Assembly: GCA_009694805.1 (NCBI GenBank)
Contig: SICM01000018.1
Coordinates: forward strand, 1 to 41,268
DNA from: Candidatus Latescibacterota bacterium
GTDB lineage: Bacteria; Latescibacterota; UBA2968; SICM01
Reading direction: 5' to 3'
Length of the DNA: 41,268 nt
Position numbers and translations under genes: made by a program. The notes under the pieces were generated by a model, which worked only from the letters and a program-made list of their open reading frames with translations, searched no databases and had not been told where the DNA came from. Below are positions 24,053 through 35,981 of the stretch, in pieces. Numbering within the stretch: position 1 is the first letter of the stretch; every line of letters begins with the position of its first letter.

Positions 24053-24108
24053 CAATTAAGCAATGATTTAATTGTATGAAGATACAAAAAAGCCCTCTTC
24101 CATGTCAA
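24053..24108 (-). promoter_or_regulatory. Promoter and candidate ArsR operator of the Zn/Cd efflux operon
   Basis: On the minus strand TTGACA (24103-24108) and TATCTT (24079-24084) are spaced 18 bases apart. Immediately downstream an inverted repeat CAATTAA (24053-24059) and TTAATTG (24068-24074) with an 8-base spacer covers the expected transcription start, a common place for an ArsR/SmtB operator. The repressor would thus block its own transcription and that of the ATPase. Confidence 0.65.
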
Positions 24109-24155
24109 GGCCCATTTTGAAAAGAGCACTTTCTGGGAGATATTCAAGATTTCAG

Positions 24156-24183
24156 TAAAGATTCCCCCCCCATCGCTCGATAA
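24156..24183 (+). promoter_or_regulatory. Possible flagellar sigma-28-type promoter upstream of fliG
   Basis: TAAAGATT (24156-24163), a 12-base spacer and CTCGATAA (24176-24183) match the FliA consensus TAAAGTTT-N11-GCCGATAA at 7 of 8 and 6 of 8 positions, with the spacer one base long. Transcription would give a leader of about 235 bases. The match could be chance in a 370-base gap. Confidence 0.35.
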
Positions 24184-24254
24184 TACAATAATGAGCTGGC
24201 CCCTCCCTCCTCATCTGCCCGGAGGCCCGATACCTGAGACGGCCCTGCCCGCAA

Positions 24255-24281
24255 ATATCTCTTGATTAATAGAGAGATATG
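24255..24281 (+). other. Small hairpin in the fliG leader
   Basis: ATATCTCT and AGAGATAT form an 8-bp stem around a short AT-rich loop. The rest of the 24110-24426 gap shows no gene. Confidence 0.4.
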
Positions 24282-24426
24282 TCTTACATTTGACACGGAT
24301 TAACCAGAAGATGGCGAGGGGACCCATCTCAGTGCGTAACACGGCACAGGCCAGGTGGGTCTCTCTTTTTGGCAGGACCATCGGATCGCACGCAGAGGCG
24401 GACTTCCTGAGGAGTGAGGAGATCGT

Positions 24427-25434
24427 ATGGCAGCCACGGATGACTTGACCCCGCGCCAGAAGGTGGCCGTCCTGATGATCTCCCTCGGCCAGGATACCAC
24501 CGCCGAGATCCTGAAATACCTGAACGACTACGAGATCGAGGACATCGCTCAGACCATCGCTGAACTCAAGACCGTCACCACCGAGCAGGAGGACGAGGTC
24601 CTCGAAGAGTTCGAACAGCTCCTCATGGCCGGCAAATACGTCTCCATGGGAGGCATCGACTTCGCACGCGGGGCCCTGGAGAAGGCCCTGGGTCCCCGCC
24701 GAGCGCAGCAGATGCTCGATCGGGTGACGGCCACGACCAGCGGGGGGTTCTACCTGCTGCGGAACATCGCGCCCAACCAGATTGCCCCGTTCATCAGCAA
24801 GGAGCACCCCCAGACCATCGCCCTGATCCTGGCGCAGCTCGAACCCAGCCAGGCCGCCGGCGTGCTCAACATCCTGCCGGAGGAGCTGCAATCGGAGGTG
24901 GCCTACCGCGTGGCCACCATCGAGAACATCTCCCCGCAGGTGCTGCGGGAAATCGAGCAGAGCCTGGCCGCCGAACTCCAGGCCATCATCACCGGCCAGG
25001 TCACGGAGATCGGCGGACCCAAGAAGGTGGCGGAGATCCTGAACATGACGGGTCGGTCCACGGAGAAGGCCGTGCTGGAGAAGTTAGACTCGCAGGACCC
25101 GGAGATCGCCGAGGAGATCCGCAACATGATGTTCACCTTCGACGACATCGCACGGCTGACCGACCGGGAGATCCAGTTGATCCTGCGGGAGGTGGACACC
25201 AAGGACCTGGCCACGGCGCTCAAGGGGGCCCAGCCGGAGATGCAGGACCGGATCTTCTCGAACGTGTCGGAGCGGGTGAGCACGATGATCAAGGAAGAGA
25301 TGGAGTTCTCCGGTCCCGTTCGCCTGAGCGACGTGGAAGAGGTGCAGTTGCGCATCGTCCAGACCGTGCGCCAACTCGAAGAGGCCGGGCAGATCACGGT
25401 CGTCCGCGGCGAGACCCAGGACGTGTTCGTGTAA
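24427..25434 (+). CDS. fliG: Flagellar motor switch protein FliG (orphan)
   Basis: The 335-residue protein is full length. It has the N-terminal domain (LTPRQKVAVLMISLG), the middle domain with EHPQTIALIL (residues 126-135) that contacts FliM, a GGPKKVAEILN linker region, and the C-terminal torque domain with MFTFDDIARLTDREIQLILREVD, holding the charged residues that face the stator. FliG links the MS ring to the C ring on the cytoplasmic side. No other flagellar gene is nearby: neighbours are metal resistance and an aldo/keto reductase. It is therefore isolated from a flagellar operon. GAGGAG lies before the ATG. It is convergent with the aldo/keto reductase gene. Confidence 0.95.
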   Translation: MAATDDLTPRQKVAVLMISLGQDTTAEILKYLNDYEIEDIAQTIAELKTVTTEQEDEVLEEFEQLLMAGKYVSMGGIDFARGALEKALGPRRAQQMLDRVTATTSGGFYLLRNIAPNQIAPFISKEHPQTIALILAQLEPSQAAGVLNILPEELQSEVAYRVATIENISPQVLREIEQSLAAELQAIITGQVTEIGGPKKVAEILNMTGRSTEKAVLEKLDSQDPEIAEEIRNMMFTFDDIARLTDREIQLILREVDTKDLATALKGAQPEMQDRIFSNVSERVSTMIKEEMEFSGPVRLSDVEEVQLRIVQTVRQLEEAGQITVVRGETQDVFV

Positions 25435-25458
25435 GACCCTCCAGGCCCTTTTCCTCTC

Positions 25459-26391
25459 CTACTTTGCCGCCCCGAAGTGCTCCCCCCACGCCTTGGACAG
25501 CTCCTGCCCCAGGGCCGTCGCCCCTCGCCCCTCCGCTTCCGTCAGCGGCTTGTAGTCCCGGACCCCCGCGATGTTCCGGCGCAACTCCTCCTCCGAGAAC
25601 ATCCCGATCACCGCCACCGTCACCCCCGGCAGTCCCAGGGCATAGCGCAGCGCCAGCCCGTGGTCGTGCGGCCCGTGCGCCCCCATCGCCGACGGCTTCG
25701 GCGTCTCGTACTTCATCCCCTGCGCCCCCCCGTAGACCTTCATCGCCGCCACCCCCGCATTCTGCTTCACCGCCAGCGGCAGCACCTCCTCCTCGAAGTT
25801 GTAGGTGTGCCGGTCCCCGATGTTCATCGCCAGCATGATCGCATCCACCTCCGCCTCCCGCAGGACCTTCGCCGCCTTCCAGGGCGCGTTGTGCGCCGTG
25901 AACCCCACGTAGCGCGTCCACCCCCGGCGCTGCGCCTCCCGCAACGCCGCCAGAGACCCGTCCTTCGCCAGGACCTTCTCCACATCCATCCCCCCCAGGG
26001 AGTGGACGAAGACCAGGTCCACCTGGTCCGTCTGCAACAGCTTCAGGTTCTGCTCCAGGATCTCCAGCGCCTTCGGCCCCTCCGCCGTGTTCGTCTTGGT
26101 CACCAGGAAGACCTCCTTGCGTCGGGCTTGCATGACCTCGCCGAGCTGCGCCTGCGCCCGCCCGTAGCCCGTGGCCGTGTCGATGTAGGTCACCCCCAGG
26201 TCGATCGCCTTGTGAATCAGCGCGATCGCCTCCTCGTCCGGCAACCCCATCCCCCCCGGCGCGGACCCCAGCCCCAGCATCGGGACCAGCTCCCCCGTCT
26301 TTCCCAGGATGCGCTGCGGGAACGTCCCCGGCCCCGCCGCTGTCTTCGCTGCCGTCTTCTCTATGACCGCACTCCCTGTGCTCGCAGACAT
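25459..26391 (-). CDS. Aldo/keto reductase
   Basis: The 310-residue (alpha/beta)8-barrel protein should reduce carbonyl substrates with NAD(P)H. The tetrad residues are recognisable in VTYIDTATGYG (D and Y), LVTKTN (K) and LVFVHSLGG (H). The first 20 residues (MSASTGSAVIEKTAAKTAAG) are a low-complexity extension rather than a clear signal peptide. The start at 26391 has AAGGAGG at ideal spacing. The longer frame upstream passes through the GCAAAATG repeat and is not coding. It lies 86 bases after the enolase-superfamily gene on the same strand, probably one transcript. Confidence 0.9.
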   Translation of the reverse strand: MSASTGSAVIEKTAAKTAAGPGTFPQRILGKTGELVPMLGLGSAPGGMGLPDEEAIALIHKAIDLGVTYIDTATGYGRAQAQLGEVMQARRKEVFLVTKTNTAEGPKALEILEQNLKLLQTDQVDLVFVHSLGGMDVEKVLAKDGSLAALREAQRRGWTRYVGFTAHNAPWKAAKVLREAEVDAIMLAMNIGDRHTYNFEEEVLPLAVKQNAGVAAMKVYGGAQGMKYETPKPSAMGAHGPHDHGLALRYALGLPGVTVAVIGMFSEEELRRNIAGVRDYKPLTEAEGRGATALGQELSKAWGEHFGAAK

Positions 26392-26440
26392 GGCAACCTC
26401 CTTAAATGAAAAGTGCAAATGAAAGGCGGTGCTCGTACCT

Positions 26441-26478
26441 TGCATTTTGCATTCTCCATTTTGCATTTTGCATTCTCC
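26441..26478. repeat. TGCATTTTGCATTCTCC tandem repeat
   Basis: Two copies of the unit TGCATTTTGCATTCTCC occur at 26441-26457 and 26462-26478, joined by ATTT. The minus-strand reading (GGAGAATGCAAAATGCA) directly abuts the TAG stop of the enolase-superfamily gene. It lies between the two genes of the likely operon. Confidence 0.7.
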
Positions 26479-27554
26479 TATTTCATGAATCCCCACTCCC
26501 GGTCCGTCAGCGCCTCCAACTTCGCCTCGTCGAGTTCCATCCCCAGGCCCGGGCCGTCCGGGACGACCAGATATCCCTGCTCGTACTTCACCCGTGTCAC
26601 AACCACGTCATCGATGTAGAGCTGCGCCCCGGCGGCATCCCCCGGAAAGTCCAGGTTGGCCACGGAGGCCCCCAGGTGCGCCTGCGCCGAGGTCCCGATG
26701 GACAGCTCCTGCGTGGTCCCGATCAGCGTCCTGAGCCCCAGCGCCTCCGCCGCCGCGAACAGGTCCCGCGCCCGCCGGATGCCCTGGTTGCACACCGCGA
26801 TGTTCAGGATGTCCACGGCCTGCGCCCGCGCGAAGGCCACGGCCTGCGCCACGCTCTCGCAATGCTCGCTGATCGGAAACCGGACCGCCTCCCGCACCTT
26901 CGCCATCCCCTCCAGGTCCGGACACGGGCTCTCCACCAGCATCGGCTCCACCCACCCCAGCCGCTCCACGGCCCGGATCGTGGACTTCCAGTCCAGCGTC
27001 CGGCTGAAGTCCAGGGACTTGACCTTCACCGCATCCCCGTGGGTCTCCTTCAACGTCCGCAGGAAAAGCTCGTCCGCGTCCAGATTCCCCCCCACATACA
27101 GCCGGATCAGATCGAACCCCAGCTTCAGCACCTCCCCGACGCGCTCGACGTTCTTCGCCACCTCGCTCACGTCCCGGTGCCGGAAGATCGGGTAACAGAT
27201 CTTGTATCGCTTCCGGTACGCGCCCCCGTAGAGGTCGTGGACCGGCACGCCCAGGGCCTTCCCCCGCAGGTCGTGGATGGCCGTGTCGATGCCCGCCCCC
27301 AGGGGCGTGGGGAACCGGTCCACCACAGAATCGATTCGCCCCGGGTCGAACGGGTCTGCCCCGGCCATCGCCTTCCGGAGCGCCCCTTCGAGCTGGTCCA
27401 CGTCCGGCATGACCGGGCTGTGCCCCAGGTCCGACATCTCCCCGATCCCGGTGATGCCCCCGTCCGTCCCCAGCCTCACGATGATGTGCGGGGAGGCGGA
27501 CCCCGTGGCCCGCCGCGTGCCCACCGGATACAGCTTCAGGTCCGTGATGCGCAT
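26478..27554 (-). CDS. Mandelate racemase / muconate lactonizing enzyme family protein
   Basis: The 358-residue enolase-superfamily protein probably dehydrates, epimerises or racemises a sugar acid or related carboxylate with Mg2+. The capping domain is N-terminal (MRITDLKLYPVGTRR). The barrel holds a KxK-like motif (AVKVKSLDF), metal ligands D in SLDFSR, E in LVESPCPD and E in ISEHCES, and a later loop GTTQELSIG. The start at 27554 is preceded by GGAGGG. Neighbouring aldo/keto reductase suggests a shared catabolic pathway for sugar acids. Confidence 0.88.
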   Translation of the reverse strand: MRITDLKLYPVGTRRATGSASPHIIVRLGTDGGITGIGEMSDLGHSPVMPDVDQLEGALRKAMAGADPFDPGRIDSVVDRFPTPLGAGIDTAIHDLRGKALGVPVHDLYGGAYRKRYKICYPIFRHRDVSEVAKNVERVGEVLKLGFDLIRLYVGGNLDADELFLRTLKETHGDAVKVKSLDFSRTLDWKSTIRAVERLGWVEPMLVESPCPDLEGMAKVREAVRFPISEHCESVAQAVAFARAQAVDILNIAVCNQGIRRARDLFAAAEALGLRTLIGTTQELSIGTSAQAHLGASVANLDFPGDAAGAQLYIDDVVVTRVKYEQGYLVVPDGPGLGMELDEAKLEALTDREWGFMK

Positions 27555-27606
27555 GGATACCCTCCAGAACAGGGATCGGAATTCAGGCCCCCAGCCCACC
27601 CCCACA

Positions 27607-27643
27607 CCCCCTCCCTCCCCCGCGTGCGGGGGGAGGGAGGGGG
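27607..27643. repeat. G/C-only hairpin (CCCCCTCCCTCCCCC)
   Basis: CCCCCTCCCTCCCCCGC (27607-27623) pairs with GCGGGGGGAGGGAGGGGG (27626-27643), leaving one bulged G and a very short loop. The G-rich arm could also form a quadruplex. It lies between the DUF92 gene end and the enolase-superfamily gene start. Confidence 0.65.
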
Positions 27644-27699
27644 CATCAGGGCTTTGCCTCTTGAGATGGGGGAGGAAGGGGGGCTGTTGCCTCTTACCT

Positions 27700-27727
27700 C
27701 CTGAGCGGAACGCAGTGGAGTCGAAGG
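27700..27727. repeat. CCTGAG...TCGAAGG intergenic element, second example
   Basis: CCTGAGCGGAACGCAGTGGA followed by GTCGAAGG has the same ends as the element at 1417-1449 but a different centre. It is located 20 bases beyond the DUF92 stop. Confidence 0.5.
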
Positions 27728-27746
27728 ATGCCTGTTGCCTTCGCCA

Positions 27747-28574
27747 TCAGCCCCTCATCCAGATCATGCCCAGATGCAGGAACCCCGGCCCGCTCAGCGT
27801 GGCCAGAAAATTCACCGCATCGTTGTTCATCCAGCGAAAGCCGGAGACGGGCGCGGTCCGGCGCCCCCCGCAGTGGACCCTCCGCTCCGTGACTACCCCG
27901 CACGCGGGGCAACGATACTGGACCTGGAGCGTGGCGCCCAGAAGGCTGTCCACCAGGCTGCCCAGAAACCCGCTGAGCCCCACCAGATAGAGGAGCTGTG
28001 AGGCCCCGGATTCCGCCCGGAGAAAGACCCACCCGCTCAGGGCGATCGTCATGCCCCCGGCCAGGGCGCTCAGGAGCCCGGCCAGGGTGACCCCCCCGGA
28101 GGCCCCCGCCGGTACCGGACGAAAGCAGGGGATCCGGCGGGGCCGCTGCCCGGACAGGGTCCCGACCTCCGTGGCCCACGTGTCCGCCGTGGCGGACGCC
28201 AGGGCCGCGCAATAATACGGGTAGAGAGAGGGCCATCCGGAGACCAGGGACAGGACCATCAGGGCCCCGGCGACCCCGCCGTTGGCCAGCACCTGCCCGC
28301 CATCCCGGCGGCTCCCTTTCTCGAAGACCGAATCGTACCGGGCCTTGGCCGACCGGCCCAGCCTGGACAGCAGGCTGGAGAGGATGAAGAAGACGGCGAT
28401 GGGAAGGGTCCACTTCCACCCCCCGAACCCGAAGATGGGCACGGCCAGCGCGAACATGGCCATCGCCCCCCCGGCGGTCAGCGTCCGAAGGCGATGGGAG
28501 AGGACGGCCACGAGGCCGCCCAGCAGGACCCCGAGCGCGAGATGTGAATAGGCCCCTGCCATGTTCCCGCCCAT
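27747..28574 (-). CDS. DUF92-family membrane protein (phytyl-phosphate-kinase-like)
   Basis: The 275-residue protein has about seven hydrophobic segments and the DUF92 landmarks DTWATEVGTLSGQRPRRI, GGVTLAGLLSALAGG and SGFLGSLVDSLLGATLQ, plus a late zinc-knuckle-like CPACG. The plant member VTE6 is a phytyl-phosphate kinase; bacterial members are largely uncharacterised. It lies 18 bases after the geranylgeranyl-reductase-family gene and is probably co-transcribed, which supports a role with isoprenoid phosphates or alcohols in the inner membrane. An AGGA site precedes the ATG at 28574. ATG 28562 is an alternative. Confidence 0.85.
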   Translation of the reverse strand: MGGNMAGAYSHLALGVLLGGLVAVLSHRLRTLTAGGAMAMFALAVPIFGFGGWKWTLPIAVFFILSSLLSRLGRSAKARYDSVFEKGSRRDGGQVLANGGVAGALMVLSLVSGWPSLYPYYCAALASATADTWATEVGTLSGQRPRRIPCFRPVPAGASGGVTLAGLLSALAGGMTIALSGWVFLRAESGASQLLYLVGLSGFLGSLVDSLLGATLQVQYRCPACGVVTERRVHCGGRRTAPVSGFRWMNNDAVNFLATLSGPGFLHLGMIWMRG

Positions 28575-28592
28575 CCGGTCCTGTGGGTCCGT

Positions 28593-29825
28593 CTACGCAA
28601 ACAGCAGTTTCAGGTAGAAGAACGGATTCATCAGCTTCTTCTTCGGGATCTCATCGGCCATCATCCCGCAGATGACGTCTCCAATCGCCTGCTTCTGCGC
28701 GGCCTTTCGGATCACGAAATTCAGCAGGAATCGCAGTCGGCCCAGTTGCTGCATGCGAAAGCTGACCTTCAGCTCGTCGCCCAGCGTCTCCCAGACGCGC
28801 CGGTCGTAGCCCGCCAGAGCGGCCTCGCTGAAGTCCCCTGCCGCGCCCGCCTCGCAGGCCGTCTCCACCGCCAGGCGGGCGGAATACATGGCATTTCCGA
28901 TGCCCTCCCCGGTGAACGGGTCGATCAGGCCCGCCGCATCCCCCAGGAGCAGGAACCCATCCCCGCAGAGCTTGCGACGCTTGCTCCCCAGCGGCAGGTT
29001 CCAGCCCACCGGCTCCTCCAGGGCCTTCGCCCCCGCAAACCGGTCTCTAAAGTGAGGGCTCTGGATGACCGCCTGGAGCGCCCCCTTCAGGTCCACGCCC
29101 CGGCGCTTGAGGTAGTCGTGCCGCATGCCGATCCCGACGTTGGCGCAGCCGTCCTCCAGCGGAAAGATCCAGAAGTAGCCGGGCAGCGCCTCATCGACGA
29201 AGTGCAGCTCGATCTGATCCGTCAACCGCCCGACGTTCTGATAGTAGCACCTCAGGGCCACGACCCAGTGGCCCGGCTCGTGTCTGTAAAGCCCGGCCTT
29301 CCGGGCCACGATGGAGTTGAACCCATCCGCGCCCAGCACGATGCGGCCCCGGTACGTCACCTCCCCGTCCCCGCCCACCCCCTGGACCCCCACGACCTGT
29401 CCCCCCTCCACCAGAAGGTCCCGCACCGTGAACCCTTCCACGCAGGCATCGGCCGCCTGCCGCGCCTCTTCAAACAGAAAATGGTCGAACACCTGCCGGC
29501 GGATCACGAACCCCGTCAGGAAATCCTGCCGGCTGGAGCGGCTGAACGGGATGTTGGTCTCCGTATGATCGGGGCTTCCGAACGTGACCGACCGGATGAA
29601 AGCCCCGGGCAGGCCCCGCACCTTCTCCAGCAACCCCAGGTCCCGAAGGACCGTCACCGCCTTGCCGGACAGGGCATCCCCGCAAATCTTGTCGCGCGGG
29701 AACTGCGCTTTCTCCAGCAGCAGCGTCTTCAACCCCTGCCGGCCCGCGTAGAGCGCAGCCGTGGCCCCGGCGGGCCCCCCTCCCACGATGATCAGATCGT
29801 AAATCGGGTCCGTCAAATCTCCCAT
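28593..29825 (-). CDS. Geranylgeranyl reductase family flavoprotein
   Basis: The 410-residue flavoprotein has the FAD-binding motif [21 protein letters not shown] (GxGxxG near residue 13), the family motif [13 protein letters not shown] and the second FAD site [22 protein letters not shown]. Members saturate isoprenoid chains such as geranylgeranyl or menaquinone tails. The start at 29825 has AAAGGA before it; the longer open frame upstream is not supported. Its partner DUF92 gene suggests reduced isoprenoid metabolism. Confidence 0.88.
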   Translation of the reverse strand: MGDLTDPIYDLIIVGGGPAGATAALYAGRQGLKTLLLEKAQFPRDKICGDALSGKAVTVLRDLGLLEKVRGLPGAFIRSVTFGSPDHTETNIPFSRSSRQDFLTGFVIRRQVFDHFLFEEARQAADACVEGFTVRDLLVEGGQVVGVQGVGGDGEVTYRGRIVLGADGFNSIVARKAGLYRHEPGHWVVALRCYYQNVGRLTDQIELHFVDEALPGYFWIFPLEDGCANVGIGMRHDYLKRRGVDLKGALQAVIQSPHFRDRFAGAKALEEPVGWNLPLGSKRRKLCGDGFLLLGDAAGLIDPFTGEGIGNAMYSARLAVETACEAGAAGDFSEAALAGYDRRVWETLGDELKVSFRMQQLGRLRFLLNFVIRKAAQKQAIGDVICGMMADEIPKKKLMNPFFYLKLLFA

Positions 29826-30012
29826 GCGTCCTTTCACGCGATCACATGCCCCCGGGCTCACCTCGCATTTTTTCTGCCAGCTTTCGGGACGGGTTATTAT
29901 ACCAAGATTCCCACCTTGAGTCAACCGCAAACGCACGGCTCAGACCGGGTCTTCAACATCCTGGATCGACTGGACGAGACCCACCCCGCGCAGGAGTTGC
30001 TGCTCCTGACCC

Positions 30013-31104
30013 TCATGGAAAGATGAGAAAATTCCCATCCCGCGTGACGACGCCGGCAGGGCGATGGGCATTGCTGACCGGCGCAGAACCCGGATCGCCT
30101 TTCTGCCTGCCGCTGGCGTCATACGCCTGCCACGCCAGCGCCGACCCATTCTTCCAGGCCACCAGAAGGGTCCCATCGGGAGCGCTCAATACAACGGGAT
30201 ACTTCCCTCGTTCCGCAACCTGGATCTCCTCTGACGGAAGCGCGCGCCCGGCATCCTCCAGCCGGGCGAAGTAGACCTGCCCCTGTGTCTCCCACCCTGC
30301 TGCAAGGCGTTCCCCATCTCCGCCCGTCAGGTAGGCCCCCGTCATGGGACAGGCGTTGATCTGCCAGGACGTCAGGCTCACCTTCTCCTTTGAAAAAGCC
30401 TTTTGGCCGTCCTTGAGGACCATCAGGTGCATATCGCGGATGTTTTCGGCCTTTTCGCGGTAGAAAAAATAGAGGCTCTTGTTCTTGGAGAAATAGGCCC
30501 GCGTGGCGCAGCAATCGCACGGGTCGGCCTGGTCGATCGTTGTCGCCTCTGAGAACGTCTTGCCGCCATCGTCGGAGAGGTTCACGTAGGCCCCTTCGGC
30601 CGTCCAGAAGACCGCCACCTTCCCCCTGCCGTCAGCCGCGACGGAGAAGTTGTCACTCGGTAGCCGGTTCAGATTGCGGGCGGGCTCGAACGCCGTCCCG
30701 GAGGTGTTCAGATGGGCGTAGAAGACCCCCCACTGGTCCTTGGGGAGCTTCCGCTGGTAGGCGTTCGTGTACCAGACCACGTGGACCTGCCCCTTTTTTC
30801 CGACGGCGATGTCGGGGCCTCGATACTTGCCCCCATAGGCCGTGCCCGCCTCGGCGTTCACCCGGATCGGGGGGCTGAAGCTCTTCCCCTGATCCGATGA
30901 CTTCACATAGTACACGTCCTCTCCGGAGACATAGACGAGATGGACCACGCCCCGGCCATCGACCTCCGCATCCGGGACGATGCCTTCGTTCGGGGTCTGG
31001 ATCACCTGTACGCTCCCGTCGGCGCTCGCCTGCGTGGGGTTGGCGAGGACCCCCAGCGTCAGCATCCAGAGGAAAACGAGCATCCCTGTCTTGAACCCCT
31101 TCAT
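30013..31104 (-). CDS. Secreted sialidase/BNR-like beta-propeller protein with a CxCC motif
   Basis: The 363-residue protein begins with a signal peptide (MKGFKTGMLVFLWMLTLGVL, cleavage after about residue 27). It then has repeated strands with Asp-box-like turns (SSDQGKSFSPPIRV, SDDGGKTFSEATTI) and regular hydrophobic beta-strands, as in sialidase-fold proteins. C196, C198 and C199 form a CDCC motif that could hold a metal or disulfide. No catalytic sialidase residues are evident. The start at 31104 has AAAGGAGG at good spacing. It follows the czcA-like gene by 126 bases on the same strand, so a periplasmic role linked to metals is possible. Confidence 0.8.
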   Translation of the reverse strand: MKGFKTGMLVFLWMLTLGVLANPTQASADGSVQVIQTPNEGIVPDAEVDGRGVVHLVYVSGEDVYYVKSSDQGKSFSPPIRVNAEAGTAYGGKYRGPDIAVGKKGQVHVVWYTNAYQRKLPKDQWGVFYAHLNTSGTAFEPARNLNRLPSDNFSVAADGRGKVAVFWTAEGAYVNLSDDGGKTFSEATTIDQADPCDCCATRAYFSKNKSLYFFYREKAENIRDMHLMVLKDGQKAFSKEKVSLTSWQINACPMTGAYLTGGDGERLAAGWETQGQVYFARLEDAGRALPSEEIQVAERGKYPVVLSAPDGTLLVAWKNGSALAWQAYDASGRQKGDPGSAPVSNAHRPAGVVTRDGNFLIFP

Positions 31105-31230
31105 AACTCGACCTCCTTTAAAGCTTATCAGAATGAGCGAAGCTGATCTCCGGGCTAGCTCGATGCGGGTGTGGCAGGCCATCCGTATACGATAAGTGCC
31201 GCCAGGCCATGACTCCAGTTCGCCCACGAT

Positions 31231-34398
<3,168 letters not shown>

Positions 34399-34462
34399 TT
34401 ACAGGGCCAGGTCGTGTCGTTCGCCGGTTTCGATCTCTTTCACGGCGTATCTCCATCAACGA

Positions 34463-35962
34463 TTAATGATCGTGGGAAGCCCCGGCCTTGCCGAGTTCGG
34501 CCTTGAGCACGAAGCTGTTGCGAGCGGCATACCGGTCTCCGGGGGACAGCCCTGCCAGAACCTCCACCCACCGCCCATCGTTTCGTCCCAACTCCAGCGG
34601 GCGGGCTTCAAACTGGTTGCCAACCTGCACGAACACGACCGACCAATCGCGCAGCGTCTGGATCGCCTCGACCGACACGGCCACCGGAACCTCCGCCTCT
34701 TCCTGGACCAGCTCGACCGTCACGAAAAGTCCCGGACGCCACTGCCCATCAGGGTTCGGGATGACCACGCGGGCCTTTGCGGACCGGGTCTGCTCCCCCA
34801 CGAGCGAGCCGAGATACTCCAGCGCGCCTTCTGCTTTTAGGCTCGGCGCCTTTGACTTCACGGTGGCGGCCTGGCCGACCCTGACCACGTCCAGGTCTTT
34901 GGCGTAGACCGTGACCCCTACCCAGACGGTGGACAGATCGGCGATGACGAAGATGTCGGCATCCTCCCTGACTGCCTCCCCGATGGCGATGTGTTTTTCG
35001 ATCACGGTCCCATGAAAAGGGGCTCGAATCTCATACCGCGTGAAGGCCACATCCGGCTGGTCCGGCAACCGGGCGAGGTGCTCGTCAGAGAACCCCAGCG
35101 CGTGGAGTTTCTGCTCGGCGGACTGCCGTTTAATCTTAGCCTCGGCGAACGCCTGCCTGGCTTCAAGATAATCCCGCTCGGCTGAAATTTTCTGCTTCCA
35201 CAGCCGCTCCTCCCGCTCAAAAGTCGCACGAGCCAGCTCCACCCGCTGGATCGACGCCAGATACTCGCTCTTCGCGTCGGCCAGTTCCCGGCTTTCCAGA
35301 ACGGCGATCATCTCGCCCTTCCTGACGGTCTCCCCGAGCCCCTTGCGCACCTCCGTGACCACCCCCGAGAGCCTTGGGACCACGTGCGCCACCTTATCCG
35401 CGTTGAACCCGACCTCACCGGGAAGCTCCAGGAGGATCTTCATCTTGACGGGACCGGCCTTCTCCACGACGATCCCGGCGCTTTCCACCGCTTCGGAGGT
35501 CAACTCGACCCTCCCCTCCACCTGCGAATACGCCCATCGGTAGGTCCGGCCGTCCCACTCCGCAACCACCTTGACATCAAAGGAATGGGGCTCTTCAACC
35601 ACCCGGTCCCCGCGCAAATAATCGCCCTCTTTTTGAAACTGGATGGCATCCACTCTGCCGCCGAGCCGGTGCAACTCAACGGTCAGCTTCACCTCGTCCG
35701 GGCTGACCGGCTTCCCTTTTTCAAAGGCATAGACCCTGAACTGCGGAGGGACGCCCCGTTCATAAAGGGTCACCTCCACCTGAAAGTCGTCCTTTGAGAG
35801 CAACCTGCCCCCGTGAGGTCCTTTTTTGGCCACCTGTTCCGGGTCGGCATGTTCACCCGCATCGTCCCCCATAGACGCCTTGTTCGTGCGTGCGATGAAC
35901 AGCGCCAGGACGACGCCCACCAGGACGACCATCGCAAGGGGTATGAACTTTGTCTTGCTCAC
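34463..35962 (-). CDS. RND periplasmic adaptor, CzcB-like
   Basis: The 499-residue membrane-fusion protein bridges the inner-membrane pump and the outer-membrane channel. It has one N-terminal membrane anchor (FIPLAMVVLVGVVLALFIA), a histidine/acid-rich segment (DDAGEHADPEQ), barrel-sandwich domains (VVTEVRKGLGETVRKGEMIAVLE, FHGTVIEKHIAIGEAV), a helical hairpin and a C-terminal SHDH. The start codon is GTG at 35962 with AAGGAG at proper spacing. It lies 19 bases after the TolC-like gene. The long N-terminal region before the hairpin (about 150 residues) is typical of the CzcB type. Confidence 0.93.
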   Translation of the reverse strand: MSKTKFIPLAMVVLVGVVLALFIARTNKASMGDDAGEHADPEQVAKKGPHGGRLLSKDDFQVEVTLYERGVPPQFRVYAFEKGKPVSPDEVKLTVELHRLGGRVDAIQFQKEGDYLRGDRVVEEPHSFDVKVVAEWDGRTYRWAYSQVEGRVELTSEAVESAGIVVEKAGPVKMKILLELPGEVGFNADKVAHVVPRLSGVVTEVRKGLGETVRKGEMIAVLESRELADAKSEYLASIQRVELARATFEREERLWKQKISAERDYLEARQAFAEAKIKRQSAEQKLHALGFSDEHLARLPDQPDVAFTRYEIRAPFHGTVIEKHIAIGEAVREDADIFVIADLSTVWVGVTVYAKDLDVVRVGQAATVKSKAPSLKAEGALEYLGSLVGEQTRSAKARVVIPNPDGQWRPGLFVTVELVQEEAEVPVAVSVEAIQTLRDWSVVFVQVGNQFEARPLELGRNDGRWVEVLAGLSPGDRYAARNSFVLKAELGKAGASHDH

Positions 35963-35981
35963 AGGAACATCTCCTTTATTT

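Noticed and set aside
24289-24317. TTGACA at 24289-24294 as a promoter for fliG
   Set aside because: No acceptable -10 hexamer at 16 to 18 bases downstream.
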